This document shows, in pieces, positions 47,125 through 57,550 of a DNA stretch of 64,000 nt. The stretch comes from Polytrichum commune (Eukaryota; Streptophyta; Polytrichopsida; Polytrichales; Polytrichaceae), in assembly GCA_950295325.1 (NCBI GenBank), contig OX485804.1, positions 17,360,001 through 17,424,000 of the forward strand, in the 5' to 3' direction. A program made the translations under genes and the position numbers. The notes below the pieces were generated by a model, which did no database searches, was not told the origin of the DNA, and saw only the letters and a list, made by a program, of their open reading frames with translations. Within the stretch, counting starts at the first letter, position 1. Every line of letters begins with the position of its first letter.

Positions 47125-48005
47125 TTGTATATTTCCGTAGACAATACCGTGTTATTTCACCATTGTGCTTGTGTACAAAAACGTTGTTGCAATCTTCTGT
47201 TACAAACCATGCGCTGTCTTGTGCACAGAATGACTCCAATTTCTAGTTCATCGAACAAGACAGCAGAATTAGGTTCACAGAGGAATGTTGACAACGAAGT
47301 GCATAGTAACATACATATGCCGGTTGGAAAACTTCTTCACTGCCTGCCTCCTCTGTCGCTTAGATCTAATATGCACAACTTCTCTGCACTCTTGCAAAAA
47401 CAGATCAGCTCACAAAAGAGAAGCCACACAACCATATGAATGACGTGGAGAGAGAAGATTGTGCGCCGAGAGAAGACTAAATTTCTCCAGCGATCTCTTA
47501 TTGAAATACCTACAACAAGTACTAATTCACAGTGTTCTTCATTTCATCCTCAATGTTGTGAGGAACAAATATCGGTGCACTGTTTGAAGCTTGAATTTGT
47601 TTATTTCCGTAGACAACACCAATGTGAGGAGCAACCTTGTTGCGCTCTTCTATGACAAACCATGAGCCGTCTTGTACAAGAATGGCTCCAACTAACAATC
47701 CTTGCAACAACATAGCAGAATTAGGTTCACAGAGGCATGTCGCCAACGAATTTTAAGTTAACATATATATGTCAGTTGGCATACTTCTTGACTGCCTGCT
47801 ACCTCTATATATCCACAGCATTTTCTCTACACTCTGGCAAACAGATCAGCTCGCAAGGAGAAGCAGACACAACCATATGAATCCGTGAAGAGAAAAGATT
47901 GTGCTAGTTTCTCTAAGTTCCATCTGTTATTGAAATGCAATGTCATGTGCTGATTCCCAATGCTCTTCATTTCATCCTCAACAATATGAGGAACCAATGT
48001 CTTTG
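47125..48005. repeat. Tandem duplication of the 3' end and flank of the secreted-protein gene
   Basis: 47125-47575 and 47598-48000 are homologous along their length: TTTCCGTAGACAA, CAAACCATG-GC-GTCTTGT, CAGAATTAGGTTCACAGAGG, CAGATCAGCTC, CACAACCATATGAAT and TTCTTCATTTCATCCTCAA-RTRTGAGGAAC. The offset is 427-472 bp. The right copy contains the last codons and stop of the gene at 47978; the left copy retains only a vestige of them. Confidence 0.8.
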
Positions 48006-48454
48006 AGATATGAGATGCCATAGCGCTGACTAGAAAGCCCCACGGCCACCTTCTTGCTCTTGTCCAGCTTAAGGACTCGGAACGCAGAGGCTACCCGCCC
48101 CGGTATGCGAAAAATCACCTGGTCTGCGTATTGCTCAAAGGTGACGTTAGCATTTGCGGGAAGAGTGTAGGGGTTGATAGCAGGGTCACATACTCCGAGG
48201 TCCGCTGCTGCAAAGTTGCCAACGATAGTTACCGACCCGTTGTTGCAGATAACGAGCTTGTTTGGGTTAGCCTCTGGGCAGAAAACGCCATCGTCGAAGG
48301 GCTTGTTCACAACGGTGTACGTCCTACCCTTCACAAGGAAAGTGCATGTTGATGCGCATGTGTCATCCGATCCTGCGAGCACAAAATCCAACACTAGCGC
48401 CACCAAGAGAACCAGGACATAGATTGAGCACCGTGCTGCTGCACCTGCGGCCAT
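47978..48454 (-). CDS. Small secreted cysteine-containing protein, unknown family
   Basis: The frame is 158 aa from ATG 48454. A short basic start is followed by a long hydrophobic segment (about residues 10-27) ending ..VLAG, a typical signal peptide. The mature part has six cysteines (TC.STC near the start, FCPEANPN, VICNNGS, GVCDP, and a C-terminal SSYC) and two N-glycosylation sequons (NGS, NVT). A TTTGCAG acceptor-like sequence just upstream of the ATG suggests a 5'-UTR intron; an upstream ATG-less extension also exists. The frame ends at a duplicated 3' region. I do not recognise the family; an extracellular or wall role is inferred only from the signal peptide. Confidence 0.7.
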   Translation of the reverse strand: MAAGAAARCSIYVLVLLVALVLDFVLAGSDDTCASTCTFLVKGRTYTVVNKPFDDGVFCPEANPNKLVICNNGSVTIVGNFAAADLGVCDPAINPYTLPANANVTFEQYADQVIFRIPGRVASAFRVLKLDKSKKVAVGLSSQRYGISYLKDIGSSYC

Positions 48455-49154
48455 CGCTGCAAATTCGAAGACACACAGATTCAGCAAACCTCAACAGAAC
48501 AGGAGAGTCTACCGCGGGTCCAACTTTTCTTCAAGTGCTCGAAGGTCAGGCTTAAGTTACTTAAAGCTCAGGACTACTTCCAGAGTCCGATTTCTGAAGT
48601 CTTAACAAGACAAGCAGACCAGAGAGTCGAAAAGAATTGTAAGTGATGATGTATTGATGCCTTGACAAGAACTATCAAGGCACATATCTACCTGCGAGAA
48701 ATTTTAGTCAACGCCACCGATCCGCTGCAAGCAATTGCCTATTCGCCACGAATTGGCACGATTCACGATACGGTAAAGTATTTTAAGCAATTTGGCGTAA
48801 CCAGCTGCATCCGGCGGATTGACCTGTATTTTTGCCGACATGGGCTAGGTGACGATGGCCTCAGGTCCACCTGTAAAGTATGAACTGTCAGCGGAGATTA
48901 GGCAGATTGCTATGAAGTTTTGTGCAGTGTCCTCATGGAGTCATGGGTGATGATCATGTTGAGATGGGTGGGCTAGGGGCAGCCCACACATTGAAATTAC
49001 AAATAATCTGCCTTACGTTTCCATATTTAGTAGAGTTTGTGATGAGATTTGCACTTATATTCGTTGCTGTGTCAGCAGGTCACCCCGAAATGTGGAGCTA
49101 CTGGGCTCTGGAGTCAAATAGTTGACCTTTACCCTCCTCCGCATTGTCATGAGT
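48455..49154. other. Intergenic, 5' side of the secreted-protein gene
   Basis: No gene is recognised up to the left end of the Harbinger element. It probably contains the promoter and 5' UTR of the minus-strand gene ending at 47978. Confidence 0.4.
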
Positions 49155-49371
49155 TGGGACTCCTGAGGCCATCGCCACCGTTCCCCCCAACGGCCACGCC
49201 AACGGCAGGTGGCCGGGGTGGGTCCCGGCACAGCCACCACCGCCCTCCCGGCAACCCTAAACCCACTGCCGGTCATGCCATCCCAGGTGCCTTGGACGGC
49301 AGCTTGGTGTGCAATTTTTCCACCCTCCAAAACTTGACTTTTTCAGTCTGACACTATTGGAGGTTTTGTCA

Positions 49372-50274
49372 ATGGCTGGTCGGAGGGAACGAGGTGGTGG
49401 AATGGGATCACCGGAAGGGGGGCCAACAAAAGTTGGTTGCAAAGGAAAGAATTTTATGAGGGTGGAAGAAGAGCAACTTTGCAAGAGTGTGATGCTGGTT
49501 TCGCAAGATCGTGTAGTGGGGAATCAGCAGAAGGCAGGTGTGTTTTGGGAGAGGATTACTGAACACTACAATGCAAACCAGCCAGATGGAGTGCGGCCAT
49601 TGCGAAGTCTGGAGACAAAGTGGGGTTTGATAAAACACAATGTATCAAAGTTCTGTGGCATTTACAGTCAGATTCAACGTATGCACAAGAGTGGCAGCAA
49701 TGCTGCAGATACATTGAGAGATGCAAAGGAGTTGTATAGGCAGAAAAATGCAAAAAATACAGATTTTCTCTTTGAGCATTGTTGGTTGTTGCTCAAAGAC
49801 TGTCCCCGCTGGGCTGACGGATGGACGCAGTCGCCTATGGGGAAGAAACGATCGGCTCATGAGTGCGAGGGAAGCAACACACAAGATCAAGATGGTGGCA
49901 CTTCGGAGGGTGCAGCAAGGTCTCAAACTGTGTATAATGAGCGGCCGGGGGGAGTGAAAGCAGCAAAGCAAGACAACATGCAACAAAAGATAAGGGAAGG
50001 AGCATTGTATGCTCAAGCTGAGGCAACAAGGAGTATGGTAGCAGTTCAAATGAAGAAAGTTGCTCTTATTGAAGACCAGAATATGTTGCTCTTGATGACC
50101 ATGCCAATAGAAGACAGTGCAGGGGAGGATGCACGCGAATACCTAAGGTTTGGGAGGGGAGAAGAGCTAAAAAAACTGAAGAAAAGGTTGTGTGAAGAGG
50201 AATCCTGTAACAAACCTCTCACCGGTTTATCACCAATTTCCGAACTAACACGTATCAACCCAAAACAATCATAG
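49372..50274 (+). pseudogene. Harbinger Myb/SANT-like accessory protein, interrupted by a solo LTR
   Basis: From ATG 49372 the frame gives a Myb/SANT-like DNA-binding region (GKNF.RVEEEQLCKS, VVGNQQKAGVFWERI, LETKWGLIKHNVSKFCG) followed by the NAM-associated type region (LRDAKELYRQK, FEHCWLLLKDCPRW) and a C-terminal coiled coil. In PIF/Harbinger transposons such proteins bind element ends and bring the transposase to the nucleus. After codon TCC at 50203-50205 the sequence becomes LTR, which adds 23 foreign residues before a stop. The original frame resumes directly after the second target-duplication copy at 51185 with a charged KEH/KEERR segment, then a low-complexity Gly/Arg tail. The encoded 300-aa product retains the DNA-binding part. 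Confidence 0.85.
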
Positions 50275-51179
50275 ACCAAGTAGGTCTTGGTTAAAGCTCA
50301 ACCACCCGACCATAGGAGAGAGACCAAAGGTCTATCTCCTCCCCCGAGCTTCTTCTTATGCCCAAGCACTACTTTTACTTTCTATCTTTACATATAGTAA
50401 AAGTATCATATTCATAGCTCTATCTTTTAGTCCTACTATGAATCTTCTATCTTTGGTTCTTCTAGAACCTTCTTCCATCTCTTATCTCAATCTCATTCTT
50501 CCAATTGGAATTGTCTAATTCCAATTGGATTCATCTAATTCCAATTGGATTCATCCATCCTTCTTTCTAGTTGGAACTCTCTAATTCCAACTAAATTCAT
50601 CCATTCATTCTTCTAGTTGGAATTGTCTAATTCCAACTAGATCCATCTATTCATTAAGAGTTGTCTAACTCCAATGAATAACATTCATCTTTCCAATTCT
50701 GGAGCGGTCCAACTCCAATGCACCTCATCGAGAGTTGTCTAACTCATGTGCACATGTTCTCAATATGGAATGGTCTAATTCCAATGCACTATATGCGGAG
50801 CTGTCTAACTCCAGTGCACATGTTGTCAATCTGAAGTTGTGTAACTCCAATCCATCCATCTTCAACTAGGAGTTGTCTAGCTCCCATCATCCTCCGCTTA
50901 CACACTGGCAAATGTGGTTAGAATATTCAATTATCCATCAATATTGGTATTTACCTTACAATGACACTACCGTCGATGACTAGGTGTCCATACACCCAAC
51001 CTCGTCATCATGGTATACATTAAATGTCACATTGTCAATTAGCCTTGTCGTTGAGGACGCCTCGTCGTCGTAGGATGGCAACTAGGTGTAGTTACTTTAC
51101 AATATCATATTGTCAATTAGCCTCGTCGTTGAGGACGCCTCGTCATCGTAGGATGGTAACTAGGTGTAGTTACATTACA
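50206..51179 (+). mobile_element. Solo LTR (974 bp) with 5-bp target duplication
   Basis: The element begins TGTAACAAACC and ends TTACATTACA, with the TG..CA termini of an LTR. A perfect AATCC duplication flanks it (50201-50205 and 51180-51184). A related copy lies at 62466-63156. The first 750 bp contain about ten imperfect palindromes of the type GGAGTTGTCTAACTCC. The last 160 bp are two near-identical ~77-bp units (TTGTCAATTAGCC, TCGTTGAGGACGCCTCGTC, GGATGG-AACTAGGTGTAGTTAC) absent from the second copy. No internal retrotransposon region remains. Confidence 0.9.
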
Positions 51180-51349
51180 AATCCAAAGAACACGCAAAGG
51201 AGGAGAGGAGGGTTGCAGTGGCAGAGGCCGAGAGATCCGGCAGCCGCAGAGAAGAGGTGCCGCAGGAAGACTCCCAGGTTTTACAACGGGGAGGGACGTC
51301 GGCCAGAGGGGGAGGGGCGTCGGAGAGATGCGGAGAGGCATCGCAGAGA

Positions 51350-51500
51350 GGGGGTGTTGCGGCAGGGAGAGGGAGAGGGACGGCAGGGAGAGGGGGAGGT
51401 GCGGCAGGGCGAAGGGGAGGTGGGGCAGGGAGAGGGGGAGGTGCGGCAGGGCGAAGGGGAGGTGGGGCAGGGAGAGGGGGAGGGTTGGGAGGGAGGGGCA
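51350..51500 (+). repeat. G-rich minisatellite in the accessory-gene tail
   Basis: A 42-bp unit built from GGCAGGGAGAGGGGGAGGT and GCGGCAGGGCGAAGGGGAG is repeated about 2.5-3 times. It keeps frames open on both strands and generates Gly/Arg- or Ser/Pro-rich peptides that I do not regard as evidence of real protein. Confidence 0.75.
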
Positions 51501-52599
51501 GGGAAGCACTGCAAGGAGGAGGGGCGTCGGGGAGTGGGAGAGAGGCGCCGGAGAAGGACTGGGATCCAAAGCTGGAGGGGAGGGATTGGGATGAGGAAGA
51601 GGGACGCAGTGTGGGGGAAGAGAGGGAGGAGGAGGATGTGTGGGAGAGGTCTCTCCCTGTGGAGGAGGGAGAGCACCGAGGAGGGAGTCCACGGAGCCAG
51701 CGCGAAGACAGCGAGGCTGCAAGTGAGGATGTCGTTTATTTCTTTTTTGGGGTTTCGATTTCAAACGGTCCTCCCCTTCCTCGTGTTGTTTGGTGGTTGT
51801 GGGAGGTGTTGGATACATACCGCCTCTTCCCCTTCCTCATCCCGATCCTGGTCTTCATCGTCGATCTGTGTTGCTGGTGGTCGTCATAGTATTTTTTTTC
51901 TGTGTTGTTCTTGGTCTTCCCCTTCCCTGTGTTGATCGTGGTCTTCCTGGTCGTACTCGCCTTGATGTTGTTGCTGATGGTCCTCGTTGTTGTTGTTCTT
52001 CGTTTGTGGCTCTTTCTGTTGGCCTTGATGTTATTGTTAATCTCTGTCTTGGTGATGTTGTTGTTCATGTCTTGTTGCTGTAGGTGGCGAATTTCATTTG
52101 TTCCCTGGAGGTGTTGGTTCGTGGCTACAAATGCAAGCAAGCAATTCAGACTAGAATGGGGTAGTTAGTAGGGGTTCATGTCCAGTAGAATTGGATGATA
52201 ATGATGAGATGGTAGAATTAAGGCACGCAAATGGATGTATCCAATTTTATTGAAAATAAAATGTTTTTATCCTTTCATACACAGTTTGCATCCTTAAAAT
52301 CATTATTGGTATGTGAAAAATTTTGAATGACATAATATTCTGCATCAATTGCTATTTGTCAACAAGTACCATTCAATGGATCCATTCTCTGTAGAGAAGC
52401 AAATAAATCACTATGTAGAATCCAATTTACTCCATCACAACAAACAAATCCACCACTAAAAATTGAAGACATCATTTCAAATTTTCATAACCGAACTTCT
52501 AAGAAGCATGAAGAATTTGAATGAGTATGAACTTGAAAAATTGACTTTGCAAAAATAAATATGAAATTGCAAAAAAAATTGGTGTAAATTTGCTATTTC

Positions 52600-53440
52600 A
52601 TTACCATGACCAAAACCAACACTCTCCAAAATGTACTGGACCATTTTAACAATTTCTCGATTTGAAATTGAATTTAAGGCGAATAAAAATCATGGTAATG
52701 ATAGGAATGCAAATTCATATACAATAAAATGAAATTATAGACGATTGTATAAGGATGTGACTAATGTGTCTAATACCCTGCCAAGGTATTAGATACATTA
52801 AGCACAACATTATAAAATCTTGCACAACTCTCATACGTCGAGGCTTAAGTTTGTGAATTTTTTTTGTATAGTTGCTACATCAAGGAAGGTTGGATTTTGG
52901 AAGTTTTTATGGTCATTTGATATTGTGACATATTTTTTTTATTTTTTTTATTTTATTCTCTTTAAATTGAATTTGAAATCAAGAAATTGTTAAAGTGGTC
53001 CAGTACATGTTGGAGTGTGTTGGTTTTGGTCATGGTAATGATAGGAATGTTTCACATGCAAATTCATATATAATAAAATGAAATTAGAGACGATTCTATA
53101 AGGATGTGCTTAATGTGTTTAATACCTTGCCAAGGTATCAGACACATTAAGCACAACATTATAAAATCTTGCACAACTCTCATACGTCGAGGCCTAAGTT
53201 TGTGAAATTTTTTTGTATAGTTGCTACATCAAGGAAGGTTGGATTTTGGAAGTTTTTACGGTCATTTGATATTGTGACATATTTTTTTTTAATTTTTTAA
53301 TTTTATTCTTTTTAAATTGAATTTGAAATTGAGATATTGTTAAAGTGGTCCAGTACATATTGGAGAGTGTTGGTTTTGGTTATGGTAATGATAGGAATGT
53401 TTCACATGCAAATTCATATACAATAAAATGAAATTAATTG
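52600..53440. repeat. ~355-bp tandem duplication with inverted flank, inside the Harbinger element
   Basis: TGGTAATGATAGGAATG starts unit 1 (about 52690-53035), unit 2 (about 53036-53390) and a short third start (53381-53440). Each unit contains an imperfect palindrome (GTGCTTAATGTG .. ACCTTGCCAAGGT .. CACATTAAGCAC, near 52755-52805 and 53115-53157). The segment 52604-52675 is an inverted copy of 52963-53035 (TGGTCCAGTACATGTTGGAG). Copies differ by few bases, so the duplication is recent. Confidence 0.85.
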
Positions 53441-53449
53441 CATTATTCA

Positions 53450-54763
53450 TTATAAAATTTCTGCATACATGTTTTGACCCTTCAAAGCCCACAAGTGCTC
53501 AATGAGGTCTCTTTTCAAACTGTAGTGCATAACCTCATCTTCTATCTCCTCTGTGTCTTCCACCAACTGCTCAAAAGCCCATCCTCTCTTCATGGGCACA
53601 TTGTCTTCAAATGCAGCCTCAAATACATTTTCGAGGCCCTGCACACCACTTTCATCATCAAGTATCATGTTATGCAAGATGCAGCAAACAAACATGATGT
53701 TTGGAATTCCCTGCATCCCCCACTGCCGACACGGATTGCGAATGATTGTAAACCGGGCTTGAAGAACGCCGAAACACCTCTCCACATCCTTCCTGCAAGC
53801 TTCTTGCCTCTTTGCGAAGCGCCTCTTCTTCTCATCCTCAGGGTTGTGGATGCTTTGGACAAAACAACTCCATTGCGGATAAATACCATCAGCCAACAAG
53901 TAGTAGCGGTTGTATTCTTGGCCGTTTACCTCAAATGTCATGTCACATGCGGCGCCGCTTAGCAAGTCATGGATCAAGGGGGACCGATCTAAGACATTTA
54001 GGTCATTATTTGAACCGGGGAGGCCAAAATAAATGTGCCAAATGTGCAAACTCTGGTCAGCCACAGCTTCCAGGATAATGAATTTTCTGCCGTCTCGATC
54101 TCCAAAATCACCCTGCCAAGCCACATGGCAATTCTTCCACTCATAATGCATACAATCTAGAGAGCCAAACATATCGGGGAATCCACGGGCCTCATTGATG
54201 GCGACTTGTTGCCAACAATCCTCATACGTGGGTTTCCGCAGGTAGTACTCTCCAAACTCCGCCCGCACTACAGCACAAAATCTCCCCATGCACTCCATGG
54301 CGGTGGACTCACTCGTCCGGCAATAGTCATCCATGGCATCTGCACACACTCCCAGTGCTAGCATCCGCAGTGCAGCGGTTACCTTCTGCCGTGAAGACAA
54401 CCCTATCAAGCCAGCCGCATCCCTCTTCTGTACAAAATATACATCCCGGGCATACACCCTCTCCAGAATATAACAAAAAAGTGACCTCCTCATGCGATAT
54501 CGACGCCGAAAGATATTTGGGCCATGAGTAGGACAATCTGCAAAATAATCCTTGTGCATCTGTGCATCCATAATCACTCTATCTCTCTCAATGTTAGCTG
54601 CCTTGCCTTGGCGTGAACCACCTGCAGCTCTCTGCGACGGGGGTTCATAATCAATGAAGTCCTGGAACTGGTCAATGGCCATCTCCATGTCCACGTCATC
54701 ATCTTCGTCGTCCTCCAAAAACCTCTCCCGGGACTTCCTAAACCTAGCACTCCAAGCCTCCAT
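53450..54763 (-). CDS. PIF/Harbinger DDE transposase, apparently intact
   Basis: The protein is 437 aa from ATG 54763, single exon. The acidic N-terminal segment (DDEDDD near 18-23) is followed by the FRRRYRM..SLF helical region and the DDE_4-type nuclease fold. The catalytic residues are Asp203 in GSLDCMHYEW, Asp292 in LLADGIYP and Glu328 in KDVERCFGVLQ. Family motifs RKPTYEDC, GLPGSNNDLNVLDRS, RFTII and CCILHNMI are present. It cuts and pastes the element together with the Myb-like partner. No stop or frameshift is seen, so the gene could still be active in trans, although its own partner gene is interrupted. A TTG-led extension of eight codons is possible but an ATG is available. Confidence 0.93.
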   Translation of the reverse strand: MEAWSARFRKSRERFLEDDEDDDVDMEMAIDQFQDFIDYEPPSQRAAGGSRQGKAANIERDRVIMDAQMHKDYFADCPTHGPNIFRRRYRMRRSLFCYILERVYARDVYFVQKRDAAGLIGLSSRQKVTAALRMLALGVCADAMDDYCRTSESTAMECMGRFCAVVRAEFGEYYLRKPTYEDCWQQVAINEARGFPDMFGSLDCMHYEWKNCHVAWQGDFGDRDGRKFIILEAVADQSLHIWHIYFGLPGSNNDLNVLDRSPLIHDLLSGAACDMTFEVNGQEYNRYYLLADGIYPQWSCFVQSIHNPEDEKKRRFAKRQEACRKDVERCFGVLQARFTIIRNPCRQWGMQGIPNIMFVCCILHNMILDDESGVQGLENVFEAAFEDNVPMKRGWAFEQLVEDTEEIEDEVMHYSLKRDLIEHLWALKGQNMYAEIL

Positions 54764-54789
54764 CCGCCTAAGCAAAGATAAACTCAAAT

Positions 54790-55200
54790 TTCAAAAAACA
54801 CCTCCAAACCCTACCCTAAACCTAAACAAAACTCTCCTCAAACCTCTAGAAAACTCCCCCAAAACTCCATGAAACCTCTCATATGTCAATTCAAAAGCGT
54901 ACCAATATATTTCCCCCCTTAAACCTCCCAACAATCTCTCCAAAATGTCCCCACAACCACCCAAATACTCCCTCAATATCTCCAAAAAAATTTAAAAACA
55001 CCTTCCCAAAACCTCTTTAAAAAATGCTTCACCAACACCCGTAAACCTCCCCTAAAACTCCCTAAAATAACCCTAAACCTTCCTAAACCTCACCCCCTAC
55101 ACTCCTCCGACATAAACCTTGAAATTTATTTAAAAAACATAACACAATCCCCTCAAAACAAACAAGCAAAACTCCTTGCAAAAGTGCCAAAAACAAGGTG
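54790..55200 (-). other. CT-rich 5' leader of the transposase gene
   Basis: Upstream of the transposase ATG the plus strand is an irregular array of AAACCTCC, CCCTAAACC and AAAACTCCC words. It has no coding potential. It may be a subterminal repeat region bound by transposon proteins, a common arrangement, but no exact repeat unit is definable. Confidence 0.45.
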
Positions 55201-55488
55201 CTCACAGTTTTGGTGAGGACCGATAAGGGAGGGGAAGAATGGGGAGGGGGAGGAGGGGCGGAGAGGAAGGTGTAGGGAAGGGGGTGGAGGATGGTGGAAA
55301 GCACAAGGAAGGGGGCCTTGTCAGTGACCCCCCTCCGCAGTCCGCCACGTGTGCGGTTGGCGGGCCGCTGCCCGGGCCCGCTGGCATAGACCACGGGAGG
55401 TGCCCCGGCACAGTGGCCGGCCCACGCCATCCAGACCCTCCCCCCGTTGGCGTTGGGGGGAATGGGTGGCGATCTCCTGAGGGGCTAA

Positions 55489-57309
55489 TCACACCGGCCA
55501 GTTCAAGACACCACCCGTCGGCATCTCCCTCTGTAATAGTGTGAAAAGTGGTGGGCAAGCATCTATTTCTCAATATAATCCTCAACAAATATACGGTTGG
55601 AACTGGACGGAATTTTGGTATGATGAGGGCATGAGTTTTCCTTTAAACTTTACCAAATCATCAATGGAAAATTGCTACTTGATTTGAAAAAAGAAAAAAG
55701 AAAATGTTTTTGTTAGCTAGGAGCCCCGTTCTGCCAGTTCTGCAGTCCGCAGTTGGGGTTTATTGTGAACTCGTTAAATGTTGACTGTCATCTTCAATAG
55801 ACACTGTTTATGAAAAACATCGAAATAATTGAGCAAAAGCTCATTGCAGGAATTTGACCAAATGCAAGTAATTGACATTCTCCAGTTGCGGGTGCTCGAA
55901 GGCACAGGAAACTAGAAAGGGACCAAGAGATCGAAGGACAGAAAAATGTGTGGGAGCAGCAAAAACCGTCAAACCTATCAGAGGCTTCATCTACTTTGGA
56001 AGGTGTATTCTTCACAACATTATGCCACCTGACTACAAGCAATGAGTGGATACCAAATGGCTCATCAGGCAGCCATTTCTCTGCTTGACGTAATTACAAT
56101 GTCTTTCTCGCTGAGCCAAACAGGCTCACACCGACAGCATAGTCCAATTTAATCATATTGTCCATGCATCATTACATTAATCAGCTGTAGCCTGTAGCTG
56201 ATGTCTCTGTGGGCCCTGGAATCTGGGCCATTTATTCCCGTATCGTGCAGAGCTAGATTTTGCCAGCAGCTGAAGTTCATCTTGACATGAAGGTCATGCG
56301 TCACTAATTTCCACCGGCCTCACACATATCTCCCTGAACATTTCGCCCCGGTCACGTATTGTGGCCAATTGCTACAGACCATCCCAAGGCACGGGGGCAG
56401 GGTTTAAGGCAGAAGTCTCAATCTATTAATGAAGCTAACCTTTAGCGATTGTGGCAACGGCTGCCGTAGAGACAGATACTGTCAGTAGGGGCAAGCACAT
56501 GGTTCCACGTGGCGAACAACTTGTAAATGGCACCGTTGAAGTAAATAAGCATGATTGAATTTAAAGCAAGTCGAATCAGAAGCAGGGATTGAATGGCTCG
56601 GGGTGCAGATTCAATGCTACTGCCAGCATTTCTAGTCACAAGCACACATCCAACTTCAAGCTTCGGTGTCGTTCATTAGCAACGTTGCTATTGAGAACTT
56701 AGAACCAATATCGGGATCTCCAACACCCACAGAACCATTGCAAAAATGTTGCAAGAATGTTACAATTATGTTACAACCTATACCCCTGGGTACTAGTTAA
56801 CATGCCTGTAACTATTTGCCTACCTTTCCTATCTATTTGTGAATCTGTACACGTGGACGCATGGGCACTTGTTCTGCTACCTACCTTGTTGAAGCTAGCT
56901 ACACTCTGACATCCGGGCCCCGCACTGGCATGCACCTGCACTCTGAGTCCCAACATCTTTTATTTGCTGGTTTTCTCCGTCTGCCCCCAGTTAAATGTGT
57001 CAAGCCTTTTTTTTTTTCCACCCCTACAGATTTGGAAATAGGTGAAGGCTAACGCAACTGCCTAATGTTACGATCTGCACATGTTAGTTTATTTCGCTTT
57101 TTAATGTGGTGGATTTGAAGTGCATATGAGTCACAAAAATTGGATTCATGGTAGGTCGGCAAATGAGCATTGGATAACCCACAATAAGATTCTTAGCTTT
57201 GAGCCTTTGAGGAAGCCCGTATCTTAACTTTCAAATTCCATAAACGATTTCATGAGCATGTGGACAAACCGCCTCCTCATTGATGTTGGAGCCTCGCATC
57301 TGCACGAGG
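55489..57309. other. Gene-free stretch
   Basis: No gene is recognised between the right end of the Harbinger element and the repeat at 57310. Confidence 0.35.
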
Positions 57310-57550
57310 CTTGCAAAAAAGTTTATCAATTAGCTCACTGCATAGAGGTGTCCTGCCTTTCGCATTAGAGTGAAGGCTGTCGTCACCCCATAAGGTTTGC
57401 AGTGGGGTTCAGCAATTCGCAAGGATAGGAACCCCCAAGATGAAGCTGATATTTCATCTTCGAGCAATGTTGCAATGTTGATGTTGATGAGGTGAAGCCA
57501 AGGTGCGTTCATTGCTAGTTGAAAACTATCTCCAACCCCTAGGTTCACCT
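57310..57550 (-). repeat. Dispersed ~235-bp repeat, copy A
   Basis: This is in inverted orientation to 60655-60885. Both contain GGGGTTGGARATAGTTTTCAA, TTTCACCTCAT or TTCACCTCAT, TCTATCCTTGCGAATTGCTG or TCCTATCCTTGCGAATTGCTG, CTGCAAACC-TATGGG and GATGCAGTGAG or ATGCAGTGAG. The open frames seen in it are conserved only by shared ancestry; no domain is recognised. Confidence 0.75.

Larger units (their letters stand above)
49155..55485. mobile_element. PIF/Harbinger transposon (~6.3 kb) with two convergent genes
   Basis: The left end (ACTCCTGAGGCC then ATCGCCACC and TTCCCCCCAACG) is matched by the reverse complement of the right end (CCCCTCAGGAG, ATCGCCACC, TTCCCCCCAACG). The right border is followed by TAA; the left border is less clear (TTG), so exact ends are uncertain by a few bases. 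Inside are the Myb-like accessory gene (+) and the DDE transposase (-), facing each other. A 974-bp solo LTR has been inserted in the accessory gene; without it the element would be about 5.35 kb. The subterminal parts are GC-rich. Confidence 0.82.

Noticed and set aside
49155-49160. Clean 3-bp target duplication at the left Harbinger end
   Set aside because: The right end is followed by TAA, but the left flank reads TTG and the first TIR bases do not align without a shift, so I do not claim a duplication.
51024-51935. Long frames on both strands around the G-rich minisatellite
   Set aside because: Low-complexity Gly/Arg, Glu/Gly and Ser/Pro strings; only the short stretch after 51185 continues the accessory protein in a meaningful way.
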